Shown: piece by piece, positions 10,601 through 21,695 of the stretch
Layout of the letters: the number at the start of each line of letters is the position of its first letter
Position numbering within the stretch: position 1 is the stretch's first letter
Source of the DNA: Apostichopus japonicus
Lineage: Eukaryota; Echinodermata; Holothuroidea; Aspidochirotida; Stichopodidae
NCBI RefSeq assembly: GCF_037975245.1
Contig: NC_092581.1
Coordinates: 8,617,303-8,681,302 of the forward strand
Length of the DNA: 64,000 nt
Direction of reading: 5' to 3'
Translations under genes and position numbers: made by a program
Notes under the pieces: generated by a model
What the model was told of the DNA's origin: nothing
The model's input: the letters and a program-made list of their open reading frames with translations, nothing else
Database searches by the model: none

Positions 10601-12744
10601 CCATTGACCGGCGCCTCATTGCAATCAAGTTTTCATCATTCCAATAGTGCACCCCCTTAATATCAAATCTCTGAGTGAATAAAACATCCTTTATCACACG
10701 GTACTTGTTGCAGATATAGAAGTCCCGGGACAGAAGTTAAACATTATTGCAACAAAACCATCTATAAAGTCATTCAAAAGATACTTAAGTGATTTGAAAG
10801 TAAAGAATCTATCAACATAACACACCCCTGAAAATAAATGAAAAACTGCTAAGTCCGAAATGTCGACAAAAGCACGTGGCAGATTCAATCTATTATTATA
10901 TCTCACGCTTAATTCACTTCGTGAATGTTCGGTATTATTTGGTCATTTATTACGTAGTTTTCTCCATATTTCTCATTTTCCATCATGGCGGCTAGTGGGA
11001 GCTATCGCTCCCCTGTGCAAATTTTCTCGTTAACGTTATAGCCTAGGCCTATTACATGGGCTATAATAGTATAGTGAAACCATACTCCATAGGCCTAGTC
11101 TAGTAGTAGTAGTAGTAGTATAACGTTACGAGCGCCTGTGTACTGCTAGTACTACTAGACTACTATGAAAGTATATATGATGATGATGGTAACAAAAGTC
11201 GGTCACTAATTAACAACATTTTACACATTTACATATCCAAAGAACAAAGAATACTTCTCAAACATGACCAAATATAGAACTTAGACACATTTGTTTTCTC
11301 CAAATTAAAGTTCATATTCCTGAGTATTGTTTACATGTAAAGTGTAGGTTAGGATGGAAAGACTATCTGTTAGTGTTACTGAACTCCCTTTTAGGCTTAC
11401 AAATATAGAATATATGATAATATAAAATATCTCTAAAGCAGTTTTGTGCTACTGCTTTACATATTCTTCCCCCAGGATGGGATAAGAAGCGTCATTCCAT
11501 AGCTAGATAATCTCTAGCAGAAGCTAGAACCCAACAGTATTGGAGCAGACAGCCAAGTATTCTTTTGCCTAAAGGCATTGAAGACTCGCCCCAACCGGGT
11601 GCGGCCATCTGAAAACGTTACGTTACTTGCAAGTGACGTTTTGTTCGTGTCGCTACAAAATGCAGACAGTACAGTAATGAAACGTAATACCTTGTTACCT
11701 TTACCTGAGATGTCCATCGCTGTATTGTTTGTACACTGTGCTGTGGGTATTGACCTCAGCTATATGTACTGACTGTACACTAGTGTCTAATTACAGATGG
11801 TAGCAAGCTGTGTGTGTGTATTTTCTGGAATAAGTGCTGGTGTCTAACACTTCTGTTACACCTCATTACAAACTAGGTCAGATTACCAGCATTAGACGTT
11901 TCTTTTGGTGCGAGTCTTCACACCCTTTAAGAACACAAGATAACCCATACCGTATTAAAAAAAATAACGCAGGCGACTTCTTCCCTCAGATTCATATGAG
12001 AAGGCACGTCAGATGCTAACAAGAGCTGAAGACACATCAGAACCTCAAACAGGCAGAAGATGCTGAGGCAAGTTGTAAGAGGAAATAGAGGTTTACGTGT
12101 TATTTCTTCTGCCTTTTTCTAGCCAGTTACTGTGATGGTTAATGACTGAACCTTTCTTTTCTTTACCAATAATTGAAGCAGCCGTGGGTCCTTGAAAAAC
12201 CAAATAATTATAATCAATTTTGTAATTGTAGTTTTATACATTAGGAATGCTGCATCTTTTTATACAGTACATACAGATGTAAGTGGTTTTTTCCCAAGCT
12301 AAAAGTTAACATGTGGCCTACATGTTTGTTTTGTAGATTGATGTGGAAGATGGGTTAGCATTGATTTGTTATATGAACTTGGGAGTAAGCAAAGGAGCCA
12401 GAGTCCGGTGGAAGAAGGGTTCTAGACATCACAGGTGTGAGCCGAGGCTTTTTTGGGTCACTTTCCATCTGCCATGTAGCATTGGTTGTGCCACATGCTC
12501 GAACTTGAAAACACAGTAAGCAGCATACAGACGAGCTCAGCTTGATCGAGTACAAATGCATCATCTGCTGCTGCAGGTATATGAAACCAATTTTGCTGGC
12601 CTTGGACCAAATGAAATAGCATTGTTTCCCCAATTAGTTATTAAAACGTATTTGGCTTCAGGAACATATGTGTTCATCACAAACGTTTCCCACCCCAAAA
12701 TTATGATAACTAATTGTAACTGTTCATTTCCTTGTGTTTAACAG
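10601..12744. other. Intergenic, no gene supported
   Basis: A (TAG)n microsatellite lies at 11100-11120 and an ATGATG patch at 11178. At 12338-12480 a plus-strand stretch between TTTGTTTTGTAG and CACAG/GTGTGAGC could be an exon (VRWKKGSRHHR) of the DUF4806-like gene to the right, but I cannot confirm it. The minus-strand frame over the same bases is equally unrecognised. Confidence 0.4.
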
Positions 12745-15104
12745 AGCAAATCGTCGGTACGATACTTCTTCGGATGATGATTACATTCCTAGGCCAACTG
12801 GTTCAGCAACACTCTCCACCAATGCCTCACCACTGCCAGCAATTTGAGTGCAATCCCAACCACAGAAGAGGTTTGACCAGCCACCCTCTGTGCCAACATA
12901 TCCAGTTTCTCTGGACACCGTCATTGCCATCTGCAAGTGGATTTTTAAACCATGTACCCAGAACTACACCTGTCAGTGGCCGAGTAGGACCGATTTAAGA
13001 GAGCTCCGGCAGTAAAGTCAATGGTAAGTTCGTTTTCAATATTCTCTGTCGAATCATCCGTAAGATGAGGCGCCACCCTAAATGGGGTTGGATGATGCTA
13101 TATTCTGATTTTTTTTTACAGAAAAACAGCTTGACAATAATTCAGTTGTTTCAATGTTGAGAAATTTTGCCCAGATTGCCTTGAACCCTTCTGCTGTATG
13201 CAGGTACAGTTACTGTATATTACTCTTTGCTCTTCAGTTTAACCTTTTATAGTTTTATAAGGTTGTTCTCTTTAGGTTGATGATCAGGTAGTCTACATAT
13301 AATAAATTTTGAGACTTTCTTTTTCAGCTGCCCAGAGAATGATTCTGAAGTTGCTGACTGAATTGAAGGGAGAGGTGAGGGAATTGAAGAATGCTGTTCA
13401 GCAGCTTCATATTCAGAATGATCAACCTCTCTGTGAAGAAGAGTTTGTATTCCCTGAGGAAGTGGTCATCCCAGTGACTGATCTGGAGGCGCTGAACAGG
13501 CTGGGAGAAGAGCTGAAAACAAATAAAACTCCTCAGAACCACTTGGTATGCATTTTGCCAACTCCTGGTTTCCTAAATTAAACTCACACAACATATGCTG
13601 CAGTTTACTGCAATTTCAAAACAGTTAGAACAAGCCCCTCATAATGAACCATAAACATTGTTTCAATATAATAAACGAAACAGTATTTGACGACTGGGTG
13701 TGAAACCTGTCAGTATCTTTATAAAAAAAAGGATTAATGCATTTAATCACACCATGCTGAATGATTATGGCACATGCTTTTTTTGGGGGGGGGGGCTAGA
13801 AGTTATTTTGGGAGTACTAAAGCCCCCCCTGTAGAACAGCGCCTGGTGGGGTACCTAGCTAGTCATAAATTTTATCCCATGCAACATACCAAGACTTCAC
13901 TTGTGGTTGAAACATACTGTTTTGAAAGGTTTGCAATATTTCTTTAAATTTAAAGTTCATTTCAATCATTTGAATCCTAGTTTTGATTGAGCCTCTGTCA
14001 GCATATATGTGATATCACAGTAAATCATTTACATAGGGATGTTTTTTTTTAAATACGGATTTTGAATTGCCTCAAATTTTTGAATTTGTGTTCACTTTGT
14101 AATTGCAGAGATCTCCTGGTGACCACTTCAGTTTGCCCTAAAAATCTTGCGCGGGTACATCTTTATCCATACTGGACACATGCAAAATTTAAGTCTTCAA
14201 TTCATAACAATTTATGAGATATGGCCCTCCTAACATTGGGCCTCACGTCTAATTTTGCACTAAACAAATGTCATTTTTTAGGGTGTTTAGGAGGCTGAAA
14301 ATAATTAGAAGTAGGGACTGCAAGATGCTACCTAGGGTAATGTGTAGCTCTAAAAATTTTATTGTAATGTTCTATTGATACCACTGTACTGGTACTCATA
14401 ATCTGGGCCATGTAATCACAGTCAGCATTTTTGTTTTTGTGCTCGTACTTGTCCCACTGTACTTGCACTACAAATCTGCTGTATGGGTGCCTATGAGGTA
14501 CCGGATCTTTACAGGTGCTATGAGATGTACAGTTGTTATTATAGGTTAAGGTTCTAGGGGAAATTGTTGAATTCCATAACACAATTATAGTAGTTACTTA
14601 ACTTAACACGTGTTAGAAAATTATAATTTCTAACGTTAATTACTATGGTAGAGTGCTGTATTATTTCCAGTAGTTATTATACCGGCTATGTGAATCGGTT
14701 GATGTAGGCCCTACAACTGATGCAATGAGCATCAGCCTGCATATGATAATGTAACATACCGATGGGTGTAAAGATTGAGTCAACGGTCAGCTTTCACTTC
14801 CCATTTGTTTTGTCTCTGCATATCTCGATCTGACGTCCACCTTAGTTGAGATGCATTAGAGCAACCTCCCTTGGACAGTGAAACATATGTTTTATTGATA
14901 AACTGTAAAATATCTTCTCATTTTCTTATTAACAGAGGCAGTGAGAGGTACACACAACATATTTTCTCCTGCACAGATGCTCAGATAAAGGAGGAGATCA
15001 TTCATTATCTGAAGGGAGCTTCAGAAAGAGCTGGAGGGCGGGAGACTAGACGAAGGGCTGGTGATACCGCTGCACTACCTGATGAGCCTGCCCAAGAGAT
15101 TTGA
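12745..15104 (+). pseudogene. DUF4806-like gene, apparently degraded
   Basis: Spliced-looking segments on the plus strand resemble the invertebrate DUF4806 family in layout. Segment 12745-13022 starts RANRRYDTSSDDDYIPRPTG, a typical linker, but meets a TGA soon after. Segment 13122-13201 has LDNNSVVSMLRNFAQIALNP. Segment 13328-13545 has a coiled coil, LTELKGEVRELKNAVQQLH, then FPEEVVIPVTDLEALNRLGE, like the opening of DUF4806. The last segment (14929 or 14979 to 15104) has DAQIKEEIIHYLKGASERAG and an Arg-rich tail ending at TGA. All have plausible acceptors and most have donors. The middle of the domain (the usual Asn-Trp-x-Gly-Lys part) was not found between 13546 and 14928, and the frames of the second and third segments do not join cleanly. 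A decayed gene or a multi-exon gene with unseen exons both fit. Family assignment is from memory of its pattern. Confidence 0.42.
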
Positions 15105-15920
15105 ATGTATTTCTCGAAATTTCACCTTATTTAGATTATTTTAACTCAGTTTAATTTTTTAATACACTATTGTGAGTTTCCACCTGTGATATATAATTTT
15201 CTCTGCCAAGTTTTGTTGCACTGTTTCTCTGGAGGTTCCTCTCTTCCTGACTCAAAGCTGCAGGGTTCGCATGCATTATTGAGAATTGATACAGTGCTGT
15301 AGTTGTACGGTACTGGATGGGTCTCTGGCTATAGCAGTGAATGCACATACGTAGTTACAACATTCACTGGAGTCACACAATTACCGTCATACATTTCAGA
15401 GTTACCAGCAAGATGCACGGCCCCAGGCATATTTATTCACCAATTGGGCAATTTATAAGAGTATCTGTGGAGGTGTTTCCTGTGGAACTATTTTTGGACA
15501 CTCAAAACACAGATTCTCTCTTTAAGATGCTTGTAGGTAACTTTCAGATGCAGAAGCCATTTTATCCTGGATTTACTAGCTTACGAACTGTGGGACTGTG
15601 ATGTTGGAGCATTCATTACTTAACACCTGCTCTTCAAACCGCATAGGCTTTCTGGATCCTGCTTCTCAGCTTGAATAAGGCCTCCAATATATTCAGTCAC
15701 GTTGTGGTTTTAACCTCATTGAATTGTGTGCCTAATTTGCATTCTTCTTGTAATTTTTTGCCATTATAGGATTGCTCAGGTTTTACATATTAGAGCCTGA
15801 GGCTAATTTTCTTCATATATGCATTTGCATTGTCAGCTCCAAGTGATAGTTCCAAAACAAATATTCATATTCGGTTTCAATGAATATCGTAATCTTATAA
15901 TTGCATTCATAATTGCATGG
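15105..15920. other. Downstream flank, no gene supported
   Basis: Probable 3' flank of the DUF4806-like gene, AT-rich and without a canonical AATAAA close to the stop. Open frames at 15151-15348 and 15341-15601 have no recognisable features. Confidence 0.4.
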
Positions 15921-15924
15921 GTGT

Positions 15925-17520
15925 ATGTGCGTGCCTTTGTGACGCCCAGCTTGTAAAGACGATATTTCAAGAAGGAAAGTTGGACCAACTTCATGTTTGG
16001 AGTGTAGATGTTCCACATTGAGTACAAAAAGCCTGTTGTTTTCTGTGGAGGTCAAAGGTCATTTGGGGTCACCAGGTGTCAAAATGTGGAAACCTTGTAA
16101 ACACCATATCTCAAGTAGGGAACCTTGGGCAAACCTCATATTTAATGTGTAGAAGTACCACATTGAGTACAGGAAGCCTATTGTTTTCTGTGGAGGTCAA
16201 GGTCATTTAGGGTCACTAGGGGTCAAATTGGGAAAACCTTGTTAACACGATAGCTCAAGAAAGGAAGCTTAGGCAAACCTCATTTAATGTGTAGAAGTAC
16301 CACATTGGGTACAGTAAGTCTATTGTTTGCTGTGGAGGTCAAAGGTCATTTGGGATCACCAGGTGTCAAATTGTGAAAACATTGTAAACACGATATCTCA
16401 AGAAGGGAAGCATGGGCAGACCTTATATATAGTGTTTAGACGTACCCCATTGAGTACAGCAAGCCTTTTGTTTTCTGTGGAGGTCAAAGTTCAGTTAGGG
16501 TAACTAGGGGTCAAATTGTTAAATCCTTGTTAACATGATAGCTCAAGAAAGGAAGCCTGGTCAAACCTCATATTTAATGGTTAGAAATACTACATTGAGT
16601 ACAGGAAGTTGTTTTCTGTGTAGTTCATTTAGGGTCACCTGGGTCAAATTGTGAAAACCTTGTAAACACAATAGCTCAAGAAAGGAAGCTTGGGCAGACC
16701 TCATATTTAGTGTGTCGAAGTACCCCATTGAGTACAGGAAGCCTATTTTTTCTGTGGAGGTCATTTAGGGTCACTAGGGGAAAATTGTCAAAACCTTGTA
16801 AAAATGATATCTAAAGAAAGGAAGCTTTTGCAAACCTCATATTTAGTGTCTAGATTTACCCCATTGTGTACAACAAGAAAAATGTTTATGGTGGAGGTCA
16901 AAGGTCTTTTGGGGTCACCAGAGGTCAAATTGTGAAAACCTTGTAAACACTATATCTCCAGAAGGGAAGGTAGGACCAATTCATATTTAGTGTGTAGACG
17001 TACCATATTGAGTACAATAAGCCTAATGTTTTGGGTGTAGGTCATTTGGGGACAAATCGTGACAACCTTGTAAACATTATATTGCAAGAAAGGACAGATC
17101 TTATATTTGGTTTGTAGATGTACCATATCAAATTTAAGGAGCCTACTATTGCTTATGGTGGAGGTCAAAGGTCATTTGAAGTCAGCAAATGCCAAACATA
17201 TACTTCACTCCCCTCTTACCTGTCTCTTCACACTAACACATCTTCCCAAACATAATATCGTAAGGGAAGCTTGGACAGATCGCATATTTGGTATGTAATT
17301 GTACCACATTGAGTACAAGAAGACTTAATGTTGTGGGCGCAGGTCAATGGTTATTTGAGTTAACCAGGGGTCAGATTGTGAAACCATGTTTTACACAATA
17401 TTTCAACAAGGACTGATGTCGTATTTAGTATGTCGATGTATCTAACACATTAAGTACAAGAAATGTGTTGTTGAGGTCAATGGTCATTTCAGGACAGCCT
17501 GTGTCATTGTGAATTTATTG
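15925..17520. repeat. Degenerate tandem array, unit about 110-150 bp, rich in AGGTCA
   Basis: About twelve decayed copies share the order GTGGAGGTCAAAGGTCATTT, GGGGTCACCAGGGGTCAAAT, TGTGAAAACCTTGTAAACAC, GATATCTCAAGAAGGGAAG, CATATTTAGTGTGTAGA, then TACCACATTGAGTACAGGAA. Sharper copies begin near 16046, 16190, 16336 and 16895; the right end past 17200 is strongly diverged. Length differences come from dropped blocks. Short open frames here (16561-16764, 16950-17168 and others) arise from the repeat and are not genes. Confidence 0.9.
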
Positions 17521-18787
17521 CTTGTCACATCGCACTGCTATTCACTGTATTACTAATATCAAGTATGTCCTACACCCTCACTATACATTACGTCAGATTC
17601 ATGCAGAAAATAGCTGAATGTTACATCATCGAAACCACTATGCACTTTTGCATTCTGGTTCTACTAAGTTTTTTTATATTTCCATCTTCATTTTTAACTG
17701 CCCTACATCTTCAATGAAAGAAATGTTGGTAATAAAATATTTTCGAAAGATTAAATATCTGCATCTACTTCTTTTAATTATTGTCGGGGCCTTTCTAAAG
17801 AACAATTGATCAGGCAAATGAAGAAAAATAGTATTGTCACCCTACTGTAAATTAAGACTGCCGAAAAGATTGGACGTTGACATTTTCGTGTCATGGCCAC
17901 ATTAATTATCTTGGCTCCGATAACTTCTGAGCTTCCCCCTTGAAGCATTTCTGTGCTCACAATGTGTGCTCTGTGGTGACACCCCTTGTTATACCTGTTA
18001 GGAAGCAGCATCTGGCTTCTCTCAACTGTATGGGCAAAACAACTCCTCTCTGTTTGTGGTCATCGGCCACCCTTCACAGTATAATTCTAAGGGTGAAGTT
18101 AAGATGTGTAGGGCTTAAAAACCTAGCTACCTCCAATGGATGCATCTCTCATCTGCAAAAGAGAGAAAGTTGAAGACTATTTCATATGTCTTCAGATCTT
18201 ACTGTATATTCTGATTATTCAGGTAAGCGTCTATTTTATATTTCTTGCAACTGCTTCGTAGGTTAGACATATTAGAGTGACTGAGGCTTATTGAATTGCC
18301 ATGTAGGCCTACAAGCCCTTTAATACTAATTTTGCTCTATTGCGTTTACCCCTGAAACCTCTTATGAATGTGTTTCTATTAATCGTTTGACTATCTAAGT
18401 TGTGTCCTTTGCAAGCAACATTGCTGTATTATTGTTCAGCTTGCTATCGTAATGCTCACTAAATATAATCCCATAATATTTAGGTTTCACGTGGCAGTTG
18501 AGTATTCTTCTGTATTTAGTATGTGCTAGAGTACTGTACATATTTTGCTGCTATCTAGTTTACAACATTGTATTGAGGCTTGTTAAGTGTCAACATGGTG
18601 CGCATTATTTCAATTTATATTCAATATGCCGTTAAATATTGTTAGTAGTGATCACCCAGGTCCTCTTTGTTTACATTATAATTGCTAACAAGGTCTGCCA
18701 TACCCCCGATATGGCAGTAGCTTAACATTTTGTGGGTTAGAGCTGCATACTTTAAGTCCCTGGTGATCTCTGTGCATGGTACCTTCC

Positions 18788-18801
18788 GTTACCATGGTAA
18801 C
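18788..18801. promoter_or_regulatory. Perfect palindromic X-box (RFX-type site)
   Basis: GTTACCATGGTAAC is a 14-bp perfect palindrome that matches the RFX X-box pattern GTHNYYATRRNAAC at every position. RFX factors use such sites at ciliary and other promoters. No gene start can be tied to it here, so its use is unproven. Confidence 0.4.
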
Positions 18802-19084
18802 AGAACCACAATGGGCAAGATAATATAGGCAGTATTGTTCATTTAGACTTTGAAGAGCCATATTAAGGCAGTTGTCCGTATACCTGTACTCTTAAACTTG
18901 TATAGATGTGTGTTGTACCCTCTGTACTCCCCCTGTCACCCCCCCTCCGCCTTGATTGAAGCCCGTAAAAGCAGCTGAACAGCAAAAAATCTTCGGTACG
19001 TTACTGTTCGGTGGAATTCGCGGAATTATTTTACAAGAGTTCATACTTTCGTGAGCAAATAGGCAAGTTCACTACGACGTTGTC

Positions 19085-19190
19085 ACAGAATGTTAGCACC
19101 AATCAAAATAGATCTCAGAGAAGATTTAGGGTTTCAGCCAATCGCAGGCATTTCCTGGATAAACAACATGTCTGCGCCCTTATGCCGACC
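19085..19190 (+). repeat. CCAAT-containing dispersed segment, copy 1
   Basis: This segment carries GTTAGCACCAATCAAAATAG, then GGGTTTCAGCCAATCGC and ACATGTCTGCGCCC. The same order returns in reverse at 40062-40160. Two CCAAT boxes about 45 bp apart make a promoter-like segment or a shared mobile piece. Confidence 0.6.
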
Positions 19191-19614
19191 CCGGTTTCAG
19201 TGGTGTACATGGAATTACGTTAGTAATAGCCAAGGCCTATACTTACAGTCACTTTATCAACCAAACAAGTGAAGCCTTTCAGTTCCTATTTTTGATATGA
19301 ACGCAATGCATGTGTGCCCGGTGACTGTGTTGAGGACTACCAAGTAAAAGTGGTCGGATTTACACAGAATAATGTTATTGCTTACTTGACAAGTCGTCCA
19401 TATGACTTCAAGTTACACACAGAGTGAGACTGGAGTAGGCTAGGCCCTAATAATAATTAAATAGGCAAAGGCCTAGCACTTAAGTTTATGTTAACGTTTA
19501 CAGCTCATATAGCATCTGCACCTAATTATCTGAAAACGAATTCATGATGAGGGACGTGTTGAAGATTCGTGTAGATCTTCCAGGCAAGTTGGTCTAGGCT
19601 TTATAATGTTGGCC

Positions 19615-19881
19615 GTGGCTATTCTTACGACTAGTTGTAACAATTATTTACTAACTATTCTTACGACATTGGCGAATTCATGCGCTATAAAGTAAATAAA
19701 GCAACTTCGCATGTAGTAGCGGTAACCCTAACCCTTACCCCTAACCTAACCCAACCCCTAACCGGGAAATAGTGTTACACCTAGTCGTAAAAATAGTACT
19801 CCTAGTCGTAATAGCTGCGTTAAAGCAACTGCGCATGCGTAAAAGGGAATTATTGTTACGACTAGTTGTAAGAATAGCCAC
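19615..19881. mobile_element. Short inverted-repeat element (MITE) with telomere-like core
   Basis: Ends of about 30 bp are inverted: GTGGCTATTCTTACGACTAG at 19615 and its near reverse complement ending at 19881 (CTAGTTGTAAGAATAGCCAC). Related GACTAGTTGT or CTAGTCGTAA phrases also occur inside. The middle (about 19720-19762) holds degenerate CCCTAA/CCCTAACC repeats, like the animal telomere repeat TTAGGG on the other strand. I could not define a target duplication. No coding capacity. Confidence 0.75.
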
Positions 19882-21695
19882 TTTGTATAATGTTTCTTCT
19901 CCAGTCCTAATTTTGTTCAAACAAGAGGATATTAATTATTCCTATTTCCCCATGATATTTCAGAAATAGGCCTATGGTAGATTTGAAGACAAACAATGGT
20001 CTGTTTGAGATATTGATATGCACATTTGGTCTCCAACTGTGTTAACTCATTGAACTTCAATAGGCCTGTACATGTTATAATATGATATTCGTTGTAAATT
20101 GTGATTGGCCTTTAATAACATTGTCGGCAAAAAAACATGTTTACAGGTTGCACAAGATTATTCTTTCCCTGATGAAGTCTTCTCAAAATCTGTGGGCTGT
20201 GTGGGATGCAATGTATTCTCAATATAGTGAAGATTTACTCCACATCCATGACTGATTCATCATATTCATACATTCATCCCCCTGCTGATGGTTCTCCAAA
20301 GTTTCATTCCCTATGTGTGGCAATTGTATTGAGGGACGATTTGACATTCAATTCCAAAATTGGACTTCAGTTTTTAAATTCCAGGTGCTAGAAACATAGA
20401 CCAAATTGATTTCTTTCTTTTTGGAACTTGTTGGGCCATTATATAATCTGTTCTGGTGATGCAGAATTCATTCAGCAGGTGGTTCAATTCCATCAACAGA
20501 TATCATACAGCCAAACAGTTTCCAAAAAGAAGGTCAAGTATTCGGCACCATCATGAGACTTGTAACAAAAGGAATTACAGGAGTTTTCAGTGGCAAAGCT
20601 CTCGTTGAATTTCCTCACATTGTCTACATAGGAATTTTCTCTGTGATAATCTCGCTTTCTATTGCCCATCACTCTACACAGCAAATGTGAATGGTAGGGG
20701 TAATTTTAATGTAATCATGACTTCACTATAGACCATCCACTGGTGTTCCAATGAAAGATTCAATATGAGTTGTTAGCTCGTCAGCTAACTTAAGTTTAAA
20801 CAACAACAAAAACTGTTAGAAGGAAACATGTTTGGATGGTGCCATCTCATACTTTGGAACTACTGGAACAGATAACTAATATATATATTTATATATAGAG
20901 AAGAACAGCTCTCAGCAAACTGGTTAGCCATGTGTATGGAAATATCTGTAGTAAGTGGACCTGCAGTTTCCCACCGGGATGCTCTGTAGGCCCATATGTT
21001 TAAACAAAAGAAACTTTTATTACACACATAGGCATACATTTCTCATCAGAAACTACGAAGTTGTGCAAATTGTTGAACTATGCAAATATTACAGCATGTT
21101 GTCATGGCTGAGCTAACAATGGATGTTTTTGAGCACCTCTCGTCAAGCCAATGTGTTCATAAGCACCATTAGATGACTGCATGGAAATAAACCCATATTT
21201 TCACTTGTAATCCATTTGTGCTTAACTTTGCAACTCACCACCCCAGATAAAGTTATCATGAACAATGTTCATCTTGTATAATGTTCTCCAAATTTCTCCC
21301 ACTTAGTATTTGCTATTCTGTGTTCCCCAGTTTTCCATTAAGGACATGCATTAGTCACTGATTCACATATTATCTGTCTAATTTTTGTCCATTTTAGGGC
21401 ACTGTGCCACCCCAGAAGTGTTTAATACTGAAACTGGTAAATGGAAAGTGGTGGACACAGAATACATAAGCCTATGGAGGAACATTACCTCATAAAGTGC
21501 AGGTACTTTATGAATAATTGGATTCATATCCACATACTGTATAGTTTATGTTGTGCATAGTGAGTGTGTCTGTAAAACTAGAAGGTGAGGTTGATCTCAT
21601 ATAGAATGGTATATCAAGGCAGTGTCCAGTAAAAAGGAGACTTCAACTGCAATAGCAATTATCTCTTGATAATATATTACAAAATGACAATATGA
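19882..21695. other. Intergenic, no gene supported
   Basis: I see no convincing coding exon, RNA gene or transposon ends. A short (TA)n tract lies near 20880. One possible plus-strand exon at 21398-21440 follows a TTTTAG acceptor but is too short to support. Confidence 0.4.

Larger units (their letters stand above)
17521..19614. other. Intergenic, no gene supported
   Basis: No exon can be supported. Notable single sites are an X-box at 18788-18801 and a CCAAT-containing segment near 19085-19190; both are reported separately. The rest is ordinary AT-rich DNA. Confidence 0.4.

Noticed and set aside
15073-15110. CTGATGA as another hammerhead core (also near 20170, 59740 and 60279)
   Set aside because: No GAAA with pairing stems follows at the needed distance in any of these.
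21398-21440. Plus-strand exon after TTTTAG with GTAAAT donor
   Set aside because: Too short, no neighbouring exon in phase and no recognisable peptide.
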